The notes: generated by a model from the sequence alone, not told the origin. A stretch of DNA of 64,000 bases from Branchiostoma floridae (GCF_000003815.2 NC_049980.1:23721932-23785931), one strand, 5' to 3'; counted from the first letter of the stretch, positions 27,201-36,100 are shown. Translations and numbers: made by a program.

Positions 27201-30200
27201 GTTTGGCAAAAGCTTGATTTACATATTAACCAGTAATTTGATCTGCTAATTTGAATATTAATTCTTAATCCAATCTTTTGACGTTCTGGTAGGCATCAAC
27301 CGCCCAATACCCCGGATATAAACAACAACAGTGATCCCTCGTATGAAAGCACGTGGACGGCCTGTAGTTAGAAATGCTCAACAAGAACAAATTGAGCCAT
27401 GGTACTTTAGCAACCAAACCAGACAGGTTATTGGGTTACCTGAAGGAATTCAGTACTAAGTCTTCATTCTCAACAGCTCTATGGTACTTGGAAAACCTTG
27501 GACTGATTACATGTGTGACTATTTTATTCTGAATGACTATTTTATTCTTTCCAGCTCCATCCTATGTGAGACACATTAGACTGACAGAAAGTGGGAGCAA
27601 TTACGCTGTGCTAAGCTGGGTCGTACCCCAAGGCTTTGACAGCGATGACATAGGCGGGTATCAGGTGCGGGCCATACCAAAGAGTGGAGGAGACACAAGG
27701 ACCATTGATGTTGGTTCTACGGAGACAACAGCACGGATTGATGGTTTGAATGGTGTCTCCGGTGGTTACACATACCAGGTAAGACAAACTGTTTAAAATG
27801 TCATAAACAATTCCACCAATGAGATGAATTGAGGTGACTGCATATATTATGTTGGGGGGATTTGAGAGAGAATTCAGAATAAAAGGCAGATTAGAATGAT
27901 GATTTTGTTTTCTTCTAGCTAGTGTGGTATGCCACAAATATGTCTGATTCTACATTACCGCTATAGGGTAAGCTGGCTTATATGGATTATAAGGGAAGGA
28001 GAAGCAGCTTCCTCAAGAATAGTTTGGGCCCTCTCTTGTGCAAAGAGGCAGCAGATATAAGCCTGTCAATCTTCTTCCAGCTTTTTATCTTTTTTTTAGA
28101 TGATAACTCATTCTGACATCTTTTTTTCTGCCCAGGTCCGTGCAAAGAATGATAAAGGCACATGGGGTCCATGGACAACATTTGGAGGTAACAGTTTTGC
28201 ATGGAAATAGATACAAGCTGACGATTAAAGCTGAGAGATTGATACAATCAGGATTTCAAAAACACCTACTAGTACTAGTACGTAGTGTGAGACCTTGTGT
28301 AAACTCTAACTACAGACATGGATGGTACCCATATATACATGTGCAACCCCCAAAACACAATTCATTTATCATCACTACAGTGGAAATTAACCTAGTTAAT
28401 GTGTTCTCTAGTTCCAATCATAATTTTTCATGACATAAATCAAAGCACGTGGACAAAGTAAGTTGAAAATGCTCAACAAGAACAATGAGCCATGGTTACT
28501 TAAGGGCAACCAAAGACAGGTTATCTAGTTGCATGAAGGAACGCCTCATTCTCTCCAGCTCCATCGTATATGGAAAATCTTAGACTGATAAATTACAGAG
28601 GATCGATGTACACTTGTGTGGGCTATCAGGGTTTGATAGACCCGAATGACTATTTAATTCTTTCCAGCTCCATCCTATGTGAGAAACATGAGACTGACAG
28701 AAAGTGGGGACGGTTACGCTGTGCTAGGCTGGGACGTACCCCAAGACTTTGACAGTAGTACAATAGGCGGGTATCAGGCGCAGGCCACCCGGAAGAGTGG
28801 AGGAGACACAAAGACCATTGATGTTGGTCCTGGGGAGACAACAGCTCGTGTTGATGGGTTGAATGGCAACTCAGATGGTTACACATACCGGGTACGAAAA
28901 AAACTGTCGACTGTTTAAAACAGTTTCAAAAACAATTTCACCTGAATGAGATGAAACGCCGAGATGAAAGCATACATTATGTTGGAGGCCGATTTGAGGG
29001 AGAATAAAAGGCGGATTAGAATGAGGATTTTTCTTTCATCTAGCTAGTGTGGTATGCCAGAAATATGTCTGATTTTTACATTACCGCTACAGGGTTAAGC
29101 TAGATGGGCTCTCTACTGTGCAAACAGGCTGCAGATATAAGCCTGTCGATTTTCTTCCAGCTTTTAGTCTGTTTTTTTTTTTACAAATGATAACTGACAT
29201 TCTAACATCTTTTGTTCTACCCAGGTTCGTGCAAAGAATGATGAAGGTGCATGGGGTCCATGGACAAAATTTGGAGAGGACCGTGGCGGATCTGGTGTCA
29301 GAACTACAGGATCCACCAACACTCTGCTGGCCTGGCTACTCCCACTGCTATTTGTGCTCCTGCTGTTGCTGATCCTACTGGTTAGATTATTACCTCCATG
29401 AAATGTCATGGAGGTTATATTTACCTCCATGAAATGTCATGGAGGTTATATTTTACCCTGTGTTTGTCTGTGTGTCTGTGTGTCTGTCTGTCTGTGTGTA
29501 AACAAGATAACTCAAGAACGGCTAAATGGATTGTTTTCATACTTGGTGTGTTGGTGGGGTGTGATGAAAGCTGGAAATGATTAGATTTTGGGCCCCCTAG
29601 CGGCTCCCCTTGGTACTGCAACGCAACTTCCGGTTTTGCCATCTCGGTGTTCTGAACATGCTATGGTCACGATTTTTGAGTATTAGATAGCTCTTGTGCT
29701 CAGAAAGAAATGACATAAGTTTGGGCCCCCTAGCGTCTAGTTTTGGGATAGCAGGGGCATTTTTGTCAAAAACTTCTGAAGAGGATAACTCAAGAAGGGA
29801 ACAGAGGGTTTTCATGATTTTTGGTATGTAGGTACCTTAGACAACGTTGTACAAGATGAAATACTAATTATGCAAAATAGGAGTACATTTGCATAATTAA
29901 TGAGAATATTCTATCATAGCAGTTTTTTCAATGTATCTCTTGTTCCCAACATGCTATGGTCTTGACATTTAGGCGGTAGATAGCTTTTTGTGTCATGACG
30001 AAGTGGAGTAAGTTTTAGCCCCCTAACATTTAATTTGGGAACTGCAGGGGCGTTTTTGTCAAGACATTCCAAAGTGGATAACTGCAGAAAGGATTGACAG
30101 ATTGGCATCATATTAGGCATGCGGGTACCTTAGACAAAGATGTTCATAATGATATACATGTTATGCAAATGAGGACTTAATTTGCATAATTAATGAGGAA

Positions 30201-32004
30201 ATTGTATAATTCCATTGTTTTCAATAACTGGACTTCAATAAATGTAACACATGTTAATTATGATAGGTGGAGTATAAGCAGATACCAAATATGGTAATGA
30301 GGAGCTTATTTGCATAATTTATGTAAAAATTGCAAAACCGCTTTATGATTAATAATGGGAAGTTTATAATTGTGACATGGGTACGTTAGTCAATGATGAA
30401 CAACACCATGCATAAATTATGTCTGTGTGTTAGTCAATTTCATTAAATTTAGGAAAGCTCTAAATTTTCATGGAGGTATGAGGTCGCCGAACTCTAGTTT
30501 ACCCTGTGTTTGTCTGTGTGTCTGTGTGTAAACAAAATAACTCAAGAACGGCTTGGTGGATTGGTTTCATACTTGGTGTGTTGGTAGGGTGTGATGAAAG
30601 CTGGAAATGATTAGATTTTGGTCCCCCTAGCGGCTTCCCTTGGTACTGCAGCGCAACTTCCGGGTTTTCTATCTCGTGTTCTGAGCAAGCTATGGTCACG
30701 ATTTTGAAGTTTTAGATAGCTCTTGTGCTCAGAAATAAGTGACATAAGTTTGGGCCCCCTAGCGTCTAGTTTTGGGAAAGCAGGGGCATTTTTGTCAAAA
30801 ACTTCTGAAGACGATAGCTCAAGAAGGGAACAACGGATTTTCATCATTTTTGGTATGTAGGTACCTTAGACAATGTTTTACAAGATAAGATACTAATTAT
30901 GCAAAACAGGAGTACATTTACATAATTAATGATAATATTCTATCATAGCATTTTTTTCAATGTATCTCTTGTTCCAGACATGCTATGGTCTTGATATTTT
31001 GGTGGTAGATAGCTTTTGGTGTCATGAAACATTGGAGCAAGTTTCAGCCCCCTAACATTTAATTGTGGAACTGCATGGGTGTTTTTGTCAAGACACTCCA
31101 AAGAGGATAACTGCAGAAAGAAACAATGGATTGCCTGCATTTTAGGCATGCGGGTAGCTTAGGCAAAGATGTTCATAATGATATACATGTTATGCAAATG
31201 AGGACTTAATTTGCATAATTAATGAGGAAATTGTATAGTTCCATTGTTGTCAATAACTGGACCTCAATACATGTAACACATGTTAATTACGATAGGTGGA
31301 ATATAAGCAGATACCAAATATGGTAATGAGGAACTTATTTGCATAATTTATGTAAAAATTGCAAAACCGCTTTATGATTAATAATGGGAATTTTATAACT
31401 GTGACATGTGTACGTTAGTCAATGATGAACAACACCATGCATAAATTATGTTAATGTGTTAGTCAATTGCCTGAAAGTTACGAAAGCTCTAAATTTTCAT
31501 GGAGGTATGAGGTCGCCGAACTCTAGTTTCTTCATGCATTTGCAAGTGTAACCTATTAAGTATATGTAACAGTGGGATGTTGTAAAATGGTTTATCAAGA
31601 CCTTAATGGGGGATACTGTCTGACATATGCACTTCCAGACAGATGTAGGAGAAATGTAAAAGAATCTTGATAGACAGCCCTGACCAAGTGGCAGATACAT
31701 GTATACTGCTCAGTTACTTGTCTCTCTCTCTTTGCTTGTTTGCCAATGTATGTAATTGTGCAGTCATGTAATCAATGCCAAGTCATGTAATTAATGCAGC
31801 TTACTAGCTGCCAAATTTCAAGGTTTTGGATACTTACTGTCGTTGATCACCCAGTGTTGTTGCTGCTGCCTATGGCTGGGGTTGTGTGGAAAATACTGCC
31901 CCTGCTGCACCTGTTGGACAAGGTGTTTTGGAGGACGTGGTACCGGTAAATCAAAACCAGGACCTGGATATATCGGACCAGCAGGTGACCTTAGTAAAAA
32001 TTAA
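9188..32004 (+). CDS. Ig(4)-FN3(2) transmembrane adhesion/receptor protein, L1/neurofascin/contactin-like
   Basis: Fourteen exons: 9188-9260, 10129-10283, 10905-11052, 23489-23584, 23941-24159, 24452-24551, 25226-25428, 25926-26053, 26707-26869, 27555-27778, 28136-28187, 28668-28891, 29225-29380, 31855-32004. They total 2091 nt (696 residues), with every junction phase matching. Order: signal peptide 1-24, Ig1 25-125, Ig2 126-230, Ig3 231-331, Ig4 332-428, FN3-1 429-520, FN3-2 521-615, transmembrane helix about 623-647, 49-residue tail. Each Ig or FN3 domain is split over two exons, as in L1-family and contactin genes; Ig2 carries a GDLYFARAEPNDSEDYQC stretch resembling neurofascin/L1 Ig2. 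Known relatives act in cell-cell adhesion at the plasma membrane. This one is shorter (canonical L1: six Ig, four to five FN3) and lacks an ankyrin-binding FIGQY tail. A splice-like TTTTCTAG sits one base before the ATG, so a non-coding 5' exon may exist. It may continue into the CARD exons downstream. Domain content is solid; orthology is not settled. Confidence 0.82.
9635..9985. mobile_element. MITE with AGCTAAGGGCACAACCCG inverted termini
   Basis: The left end AAAGCTAAGGGCACAACCCG and the right end CGGGTTGTCCCCTTAGCT are imperfect inverted copies of about 30 bp. The interior includes a homopolymer of 20-odd T (about 9680-9702) and words related to the termini. It lies in intron 1 of the Ig/FN3 gene. 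Several overlapping reading frames here are artefacts of the element. Confidence 0.65.
10129..11052 (+). CDS. Exons 2-3: Ig domain 1
   Basis: Exon 10129-10283 (acceptor TTGCAG, donor CTG|GTGAGG) and exon 10905-11052 (acceptor TAACAG, donor CTT|GTGAGT). The B-strand cysteine lies in RLPCSSP, the C-strand tryptophan in TYSWRKDGQ, and the F-strand motif is DEGFYECVASNAHG. This is a complete I-set Ig domain with its canonical disulphide pair, and it corresponds to the membrane-distal Ig of L1-type proteins. A 12.4-kb intron follows. Confidence 0.85.
11925..12235 (-). mobile_element. tRNA-derived SINE
   Basis: On the minus strand, GAGACGAGTGGG resembles a pol III A box and GTTCGATCCCC is a good B box about 45 bases further on. 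They are followed by an unrelated 200-bp body (CATGGGCGCCGCCCTATGCA, CCATGGAGCGGGAAGG). Spacing and orientation fit a tRNA-type SINE. It lies in intron 3 of the Ig/FN3 gene. Confidence 0.55.
12236..14949. other. Intron 3 sequence without recognised genes
   Basis: Several short minus-strand frames at 12658-13245 overlap one another in different frames and show no domain. Apart from the CRE/CCAAT cluster nothing structured was seen. Confidence 0.45.
13715..13800. promoter_or_regulatory. CRE flanked by two CCAAT motifs
   Basis: ATTGG (13721-13725), the palindromic CRE TGACGTCA (13772-13779) and CCAAT (13789-13793) fall within 75 bp in an intron. This may be a cryptic promoter or enhancer, but such short words also occur by chance. 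Confidence 0.2.
14950..15400 (+). mobile_element. LINE 3' fragment, frameshifted
   Basis: Frame 14956-15222 carries CNHCNAKPVEDEIHFIANC, the same zinc-binding tail as the copy at 1006. A second frame from about 15219 carries LLTSHNPLIIEEVGYFVFLC, which in the other copy lies in one frame, so a single-base frameshift has occurred. It is a dead, 5'-truncated copy in intron 3 of the Ig/FN3 gene. Confidence 0.6.
15559..17626 (-). pseudogene. Two-exon GC-rich coding remnant, frame-disrupted; function unknown
   Basis: Exon I runs 17626 to 17066 and exon II 15765 to 15559, with donor GAG|GTTAGT and acceptor CTCTTTAG|GAG in phase 0. Exon I opens with MQQTLHVGSLRVANW and contains LLDVVKAVRGEAPLLEEAIL and SLSDDELAERLETL, then stops. 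A -1 frame opens exactly at ATGA (17342-17345) and reads LKAHETIVRLAHFLIMAAND and QAVANLLDPTDEPP. The original frame returns near 17180 with LPPPAKKAKPAPLEEDSSSG and SESDIE. Exon II reads ENSLQRELDKAKEACLDPLV, later RVGAKRSVVERYKNLANFVL, ending NMW. Its codon use is far more GC-rich than the surrounding intron. Net frame change is zero, so two compensating indels, assembly errors or a frameshifting transposon ORF are all possible. It lies antisense inside intron 3 of the Ig/FN3 gene. No family was recognised. Confidence 0.5.
16547..16900. repeat. Minisatellite, about six units of 58-70 bp
   Basis: Units begin TG(C/T)GGGGAGATA(C/T)AAC followed by CAACCCGCC(T/C)GTC and a T-rich spacer, at about 16547, 16602, 16664, 16722, 16782 and 16853. 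One unit has a 10-base internal duplication. It lies inside the intron of the antisense remnant 15559-17626. Confidence 0.75.
17976..18056. mobile_element. Small foldback element, TAGCCTGGATACCA termini
   Basis: The left arm TAGCCTGGATACCATACCCC and right arm GGGGTTTGGATACCAGGCTA are near-perfect inverted copies around a 30-base centre containing TTGAGATCGGGC. The same arms recur, separated by an insertion, at 55130 and 57250, and once more at 57360. Confidence 0.65.
18057..19189. other. Intron 3 sequence without recognised features
   Basis: Contains a GCCCGGTCGGTCGGCGGAAA stretch near 18133-18160 with a short internal duplication. No frame or element could be supported. Confidence 0.45.
19190..19597. 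mobile_element. Second AGCTAAGGGCACAACCCG element, left end duplicated
   Basis: The left terminus occurs twice, at about 19192 and 19259, each followed by TGCAACTGCGTGGTGTCTAC. The inverted right terminus CGGCGGGTTGTGCCCCTTGC lies at about 19568-19590. It is the same family as the element at 9635. Confidence 0.65.
20124..21399. mobile_element. Non-autonomous DNA transposon with subterminal repeat arrays
   Basis: Terminal inverted repeats TGAGGGTCTGCATG (20128-20141) and CATGCAGACCCTCA (21382-21395) are perfect and flanked by the 4-bp duplication TTAC. Just inside the left end there are three, and inside the right end about six, same-orientation copies of GGTAACGCTTAACGGTGAATT. The middle has about four diverged 190-bp units, each with a GCGCC-AAGGCGC palindrome or relic, a GGGGAAAATTT run and an AACGCCATTTCCTGCATTTT-like segment. 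No transposase frame is present. Confidence 0.75.
21780..22130 (+). mobile_element. Possible DIRS/YR-type retroelement polyprotein fragment
   Basis: Frame 21796-22011 contains NPTSLPFRDTKTFIAGSL and NVDVWEKLAKFLGQGP; a shifted frame continues WIKNKVQDKKFFAPRLR. The series recalls the segment just before the reverse transcriptase in DIRS-like polyproteins that are common in invertebrate genomes. This is recognition by eye, from weak similarity; the fragment is short, frameshifted and ends before any catalytic motif. Confidence 0.35.
22131..23488. other. End of intron 3, no recognised genes
   Basis: AT-rich sequence leading to the Ig2 acceptor TTTTTCAG. Short frames lack Ig or other domain motifs, so no Ig exon appears to be missed here. 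Confidence 0.5.
23489..24159 (+). CDS. Exons 4-5: Ig domain 2
   Basis: Exons 23489-23584 and 23941-24159. The B-strand cysteine is in AVLQCQKPVSFP, the C-strand in LIFFWVES, and the F-strand in DSEDYQCLVRL. The E-strand GDLYFARAEP is the closest visible match to L1/neurofascin Ig2, where a GDLYF motif is common. Phases 1/1 join Ig1 to Ig2 across the long intron, supporting one gene despite the 12-kb separation. Confidence 0.85.
24452..25428 (+). CDS. Exons 6-7: Ig domain 3 without canonical cysteines
   Basis: Exons 24452-24551 and 25226-25428. The tryptophan core (PIPTLSWRRVD) and the E-F region (LTITDIEEADAGFYEVTATN) are clear. The position of the F-strand cysteine is valine (FYEV), and the B-strand HATVLMEGFAYG has no cysteine either. 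Both halves of the disulphide are lost together, which suggests a tolerated, stabilised fold rather than random decay. Splice sites are good (TCGTAG acceptor, AATA|GTAAGA donor). Confidence 0.82.
25926..26869 (+). CDS. Exons 8-9: Ig domain 4
   Basis: Exons 25926-26053 and 26707-26869. Exon 8 gives LLLGETVTWEVAWESSG and VDVFWLHNT; exon 9 gives ATLQIRDVTHEDSGTYQCTI. The F-strand cysteine is present, but the B-strand position (TWEVAW) is not cysteine, leaving an unpaired thiol. The domain ends with AELRAG before the first FN3 domain. Confidence 0.82.
27555..28187 (+). CDS. Exons 10-11: fibronectin type III domain 1
   Basis: Exons 27555-27778 and 28136-28187. FN3 landmarks are the B-strand tryptophan in AVLSWVVPQGF, the C-strand GGYQVRAIPKSG, the loop ARIDGLNGVSGGYTYQ and the G-strand region VRAKNDKGTWGPWTTFG. 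The WGPW motif resembles a WSxWS-like box. The exon pair is duplicated almost unchanged immediately downstream. Confidence 0.85.
28551..28640 (+). pseudogene. Decayed extra copy of an FN3 first exon
   Basis: CTCTCCAG|CTCCATCGTATATGG followed by AAAATCTTAGACTGATA resembles the start of the two FN3 first exons (CTCCATCCTATGTGAGA...). The frame hits TGA/TAA quickly and the rest of the domain is missing. It looks like a leftover from the tandem duplication that made FN3-2. Confidence 0.5.
28668..29380 (+). CDS. Exons 12-13: FN3 domain 2 and transmembrane helix
   Basis: Exons 28668-28891 and 29225-29380. FN3-2 (AVLGWDVPQDF, GGYQAQATRKSG, ARVDGLNGNSDGYTYR, VRAKNDEGAWGPWTKFG) differs from FN3-1 by only scattered substitutions. 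After a short stalk (EDRGGSGVRTTGS) comes LLAWLLPLLFVLLLLLILL, a single-pass membrane helix. The donor CTG|GTTAGA is weak and lies about ten bases before a repeat element. If unspliced, the frame ends at TGA (29399-29401) inside that repeat, giving a receptor almost without a tail. Confidence 0.83.
29389..31530 (+). mobile_element. Tandemly duplicated repeat element in the last Ig/FN3 intron
   Basis: The element starts with two adjacent copies of the ACCTCCATG...CATGGAGGT hairpin. A 1.03-kb unit (GATAACTCAAGAACGGC, TGGTGTGTTGGTGGGG, GGGCCCCCTAGCG, ATTTGCATAATTAATGAG) follows and is repeated from about 30500 to 31530. Each unit ends TTTTCATGGAGGTATGAGGT then CGCCGAACTCTAGTTT. The terminal CTAGT is Helitron-like, but no matching subterminal hairpin was confirmed. 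Confidence 0.65.
29399..29401 (+). other. Alternative stop codon for an unspliced receptor isoform
   Basis: If the weak donor after exon 13 is not used, the frame adds VRLLPP and stops at this TGA, which is part of the ACCTCCATGAAATG repeat terminus. The product would be a membrane protein with a six-residue cytoplasmic end. Confidence 0.4.
31855..32004 (+). CDS. Exon 14: cysteine-rich juxtamembrane tail
   Basis: The acceptor GATCACCCAG opens a phase-0 exon matching exon 13. It encodes CCCCCLWLGLC, then GKYCPCCTCWTRCF, then a Gly/Pro/basic stretch (GTGKSKPGPGYIGPAG) and a stop at 32002-32004. Eleven cysteines in the first 24 residues directly after a membrane helix suggest multiple palmitoylation. 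An internal donor CAG|GTGACC after 31984 (phase 1) would instead link to the CARD exon at 32484 in frame. A second frame is also open here but fits neither neighbouring exon phase. The exon is inferred from phase, composition and splice signals only. Confidence 0.6.
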   Translation, partial: CCCCCLWLGLCGKYCPCCTCWTRCFGGRGTGKSKPGPGYIGPAGDLSKN

Positions 32005-32483
32005 ACCTTAGTAACTTAAGTGCTAACGACAAAATGGTAGTCATGCTTCATCTTAACTTGAAAGTTCATCTGTGCTGGTGGAAGACATTCTGGATAAAGT
32101 TGAACAGTGTGACTGATCAACTCCAGTCTTTGTCAAGGAATGGACGTGTAAATATAGCCTGGTAAACATGTAATTGTGATATGTGATGTTTTGGGATCTT
32201 GTTATTCAAAGAAGAAAGAAAGAAGAAGTTTTTGCTTTGTGATGTGCCTTTTCTTTTTGTGGCGTTAGGAGAAATTTTTAGCTGAATATAACATGTGTAA
32301 TCCATTTCACATCAAGCTGAAATCAATTCCAGTATTCAGAGAACAGTTACTTACTATTCAATGGATTGAGATATCTAAAGAAATCTGTAAATAGAAATTC
32401 CGATACATGTATCATGCTCATACTCTACAAAAATGTATGTGTGTCTGGTATCTTAAACCCACTTTGAGACCTTTCTCCCGCAG
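31985..32483 (+). other. Candidate intron linking the Ig/FN3 gene to the CARD exons
   Basis: The stretch starts GTGACC after CAG and ends with the pyrimidine-rich acceptor CTTTCTCCCGCAG. Joining 31984 to 32484 completes a codon (G plus AC) and then reads the CARD ATG and onward with no stop. If used, the two plus-strand models become one 1141-residue protein. If not, this stretch contains the 3' UTR of one gene and the promoter or 5' UTR intron of the next. No clear AATAAA or TATA box was seen in it. Confidence 0.45.
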
Positions 32484-32485
32484 AC

Positions 32486-33125
32486 ATGGATAAACACCAC
32501 CGAGAGATGCTGAAATTGTACCGACCTGACGCTGTTAAACACGTGAAACGTCCTGACCGGGTAGCTATGCACCTGTCCTCCACAAACGCACTTCCGGACA
32601 GCGTGATCAAGAACATCACCAAGTAAGACCTGCATTTCATATGTTTGTAAAATTAGAGTCAGGGGAGTGAAGGGTAGACAATGGGTCATTCCTCACAGGC
32701 TTGTTACTAATCTATAGTCATTCTGGCATACATGTTGATTTATGATCAACTTGTTAGATAAACTCAAATTCTCATAATTGACCTCTCAGAACAGTTGCTT
32801 CTTTATATATCTACAGTGATGGTACAATTCTTCTTATCTTCCCTCCCTTTCCTCTTTCAACAACTTTCCCATCAAAAGAAACCAGCATTTGCTATAATTG
32901 CTACTACATGTACCATTTCACAATGAGCAGTGAACCTACTGGCATTATTGGATTCTATTGGTCCCACTTGATGCCTGTGTTTCAGTCAGCATACCCAAGA
33001 CGGGTATAACAGGAAGATTGTGGACAGCCTGACAATGTATGGAGATAATGAGGCCTTCAATGGATACTGCACTGCACTGAGGAAGGATAAGCTGTACTGG
33101 CTGGCAGACACCTTGGAAGGGCGAG
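32486..33125 (+). CDS. CARD1 exons
   Basis: Exons 32486-32622 and 32986-33125 join in phase 2. Helix-like blocks: HHREMLKLYRPDAVKHV, RVAMHLSSTNALPDSVIKNI, RKIVDSLTMYGDNEAFNGYC and ALRKDKLYWLADTLEG. Spacing and the final ALR-LxWLAD-LEG pattern match CARDs. It is clearly diverged from CARD2 and CARD3. Confidence 0.75.
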
Positions 33126-36100
33126 GTTAGTACAATCTTTTAAAAAATTAGTCAAAATGTAATGCAAGTGGTCCTATAATCCTAACAGGCACATTTTGTA
33201 TCAAATTAACTTATCTTCTTCAGACTGGAAATGGAATATGTCACTTGCTTTTCAGATTTATGAGTAACTGAGTTCATTTCAAGATTTTGAATTGCCAAGG
33301 TATTTTAATAGTTTGTCAACTACACATCAATGATTGTAATGTTCTGAACTCTACATTTACCTTCTTCTTATTCTTACGATACTGGACAAAACCCTGCATG
33401 TGGCATTATGTCCAGGACTTACTTATGGTCAGAGGCCTTACCCAAGTGTGGCCTGAAACTAGATGATCATAACTAAATTGGCCTTTTAAGTTTGAATTTG
33501 AGGTAATAAAAAAAAAGAACCTTTCTATCTTTAGGACTGTCTGTGTACCGCCGGGAGCAGCTGATGCAGCATCAGTCTGTCCTGGTGGAGAGGATGGACC
33601 CTGACATAACACTGGCCCATCTCTCCAAACGGAAGGTAATCAAATATTAAATGTTTCAAAAGTAAATTGACATCTGAAATATTATCACCAGGCAGTATCA
33701 TTCAATTTGATAAATACTATTCCTACTGTTCAGGATCTTTAAAGCAAAGGGAGCTAGACAATTCCAACGTCTTCCTAATAATTGGAAATAAAAAGGGTGG
33801 GCTCTAGAGCTGATGCAGAAGATGATACAAGGCAATTAATTATCAGTTGTCCAAAAACCAAATAAATAGAATATTTTGGCTTGCATTGACCACATTCAAT
33901 TGTAGCAGTTTTCCAACTGCTAACATTCCTGTACGAAAATTAAAGGATTTGTCTAATGTACTGACCAGGTGTTCACCAGTGCCATGACTGAGTATGTAGC
34001 GAGTGCACACTCTCGCGAAGAGCAGAACAGACGCATCATCCATCTGCTACAGTCTCGTAATGACGATGAATTCTCCGTGTTCCTCGATGCTCTCCGACAG
34101 AATCAAAGCCAGGCTCACCTTGTGGAACCTTTTAGTATGTATTGCATATCTGAATCTCTTACAGTTAACATTTATACTTTCATTGTGTGGTCAGGTCCTT
34201 GCTACATTGTATGTATCACTAACAGTAAGTTAAATTTATCATTTGTAAAGGGTAAGGAAACCTACAGCTCTATAATTGGTTCTTTCCAGTCACATTAACA
34301 AAGTCATAAAAGCTCAAAGTCAAGTTGTTGATAATCAGAGGAATGTCACAGAGAGGGAAAGAGTTGCTCAGGAGAACTTTAATAAACCGTTGAGGGTGCT
34401 GTTACATGTCTTGCGCTCATCTTACGATTTTAATACCGTAGGATTGTTAAGCAGGCTGCAACCAATCATTGACAAGGATCTAAGACATTGTTGTAGGTAC
34501 CAAGCAGCTAATCTTTGCAGGACACATGTATGGCTGTCAAAAAATGTTCCAAGTTATCCAATCGCACGATGATCGCATGACAAACGTGACCGTGACCTAA
34601 ACCTCCTTACCTTGGCTAATAAATGTAAGAAAATGCCAATACTAATCATAACAAGAAAGACATGGAATTTTGTGACCTTTCACCTATATCATACTACATG
34701 TCTTATGGTCCTCAGGATACAGCCTTGATAGATTAAGATTCTATAATGGTAGACAATACTAACAACCAGTTAATGTGTTCTTCCCTCAAGTTCTGTCGGG
34801 CCAGAAGAAGCAGCAGTCACAGGTGCAATGGAACGGTGTTGGCAAGAAGACAATCTCAACAGTGTCGACAGGTCAGTCCTGTATGTTTTAGGCCCTGAGA
34901 TACATCTGCACATTGCATCAATTAAATGCATAGGCAGTAAGGACTGTCTTGCTACTGGTGACCTGGTTGAGTGTGGCTTTAAATGTGAGGTGTGAGTGTA
35001 GAATAGGTTTACATGCATAAAATCATGACAGTTACTGAAACTTGGAAAGGTGAAATCTTCCAATCCACTACACTTGCTAAAAGTCAGGTAAGACAATGTC
35101 AGATGCCTACCAGTAGTAATACTGTAGCTATTGTCAGCATTTGTATCATTTATACCCATCTACATGTTGAAAGATTTTCTTGCTCTACATCATTTCTAAC
35201 CATGTACTGCCCCAACAGGTGAGAAGGAGGCCTTCATCAGCCAGCAAAGTAAGCAAACAACCGTAAACGGGGGTCTGTATTTCACTGACGACACTTCTGG
35301 AATGGTCAATGGACAAGGTGTGTCCATTACTTTTCTAGGTGGACTACATATATGTTGCCGAAAGGGTCACAATAAGAATAGTCTGTTCTTTCACTGTTCC
35401 CTTAATTAATTTGTGACTGGAGGGTAACCTCCGTCGACAAAGTATTGTGAACCGTTTTTGCGTTGAGTGTTCGTACCAATATCTCTATGTTCCATTTGCA
35501 GCAATCGTATGTGGTTTGGCATGTCTGTATTCCATTGCGCGATGATGCGCGTTCCTTTCTTTTCGCGGTAGCTGTTTGTATAATCGATGTAGCAATTTTT
35601 TTTGCTTGAATGCCCTTGTAAGGAAATGATATTAACTCTACATCTACCTGACTTTTAAGCTTGAATTTGGAGTAATAAAGAAATTGAACCTCTGTACCTT
35701 TAGTAGTGAGGCTGTCTGTGTACCGACGGGAGCAGCTGATGCAGCATCAGTCCATCCTGGTGGAGAGGATGGACCCTGACATAACACTGGCCCATCTCTC
35801 CAAACGGAAGGTAAGCAAATAAATGTTTCAAAAGTAAATTGAATTCTCATCTGAAGGATTATCACCAACTTATCATTCAAGTTGATAAATTTCATTCCTA
35901 CAGTCCAGCATCTTTAGAACAAATTCCAACATCTTCCTAGTAGCGAGCGAGCGTGACCTCTGTGAAGGTGTGGCATAAGTGTGTTTGGTTGACTTGAGGC
36001 TGTCTACACCATTTACCCTTGCTATTGAAAAGTTAACTTAATAAGAATATCTAAGCTTGCGTTGACCACATTCATTTGTTGCAGTTTTCCAACTTAAACA

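Noticed and set aside
29399-29401. TGA as the main stop of the Ig/FN3 gene
   Set aside because: It lies in a repeat insertion, and a phase-matched, cysteine-rich exon exists downstream; kept only as an alternative isoform end.
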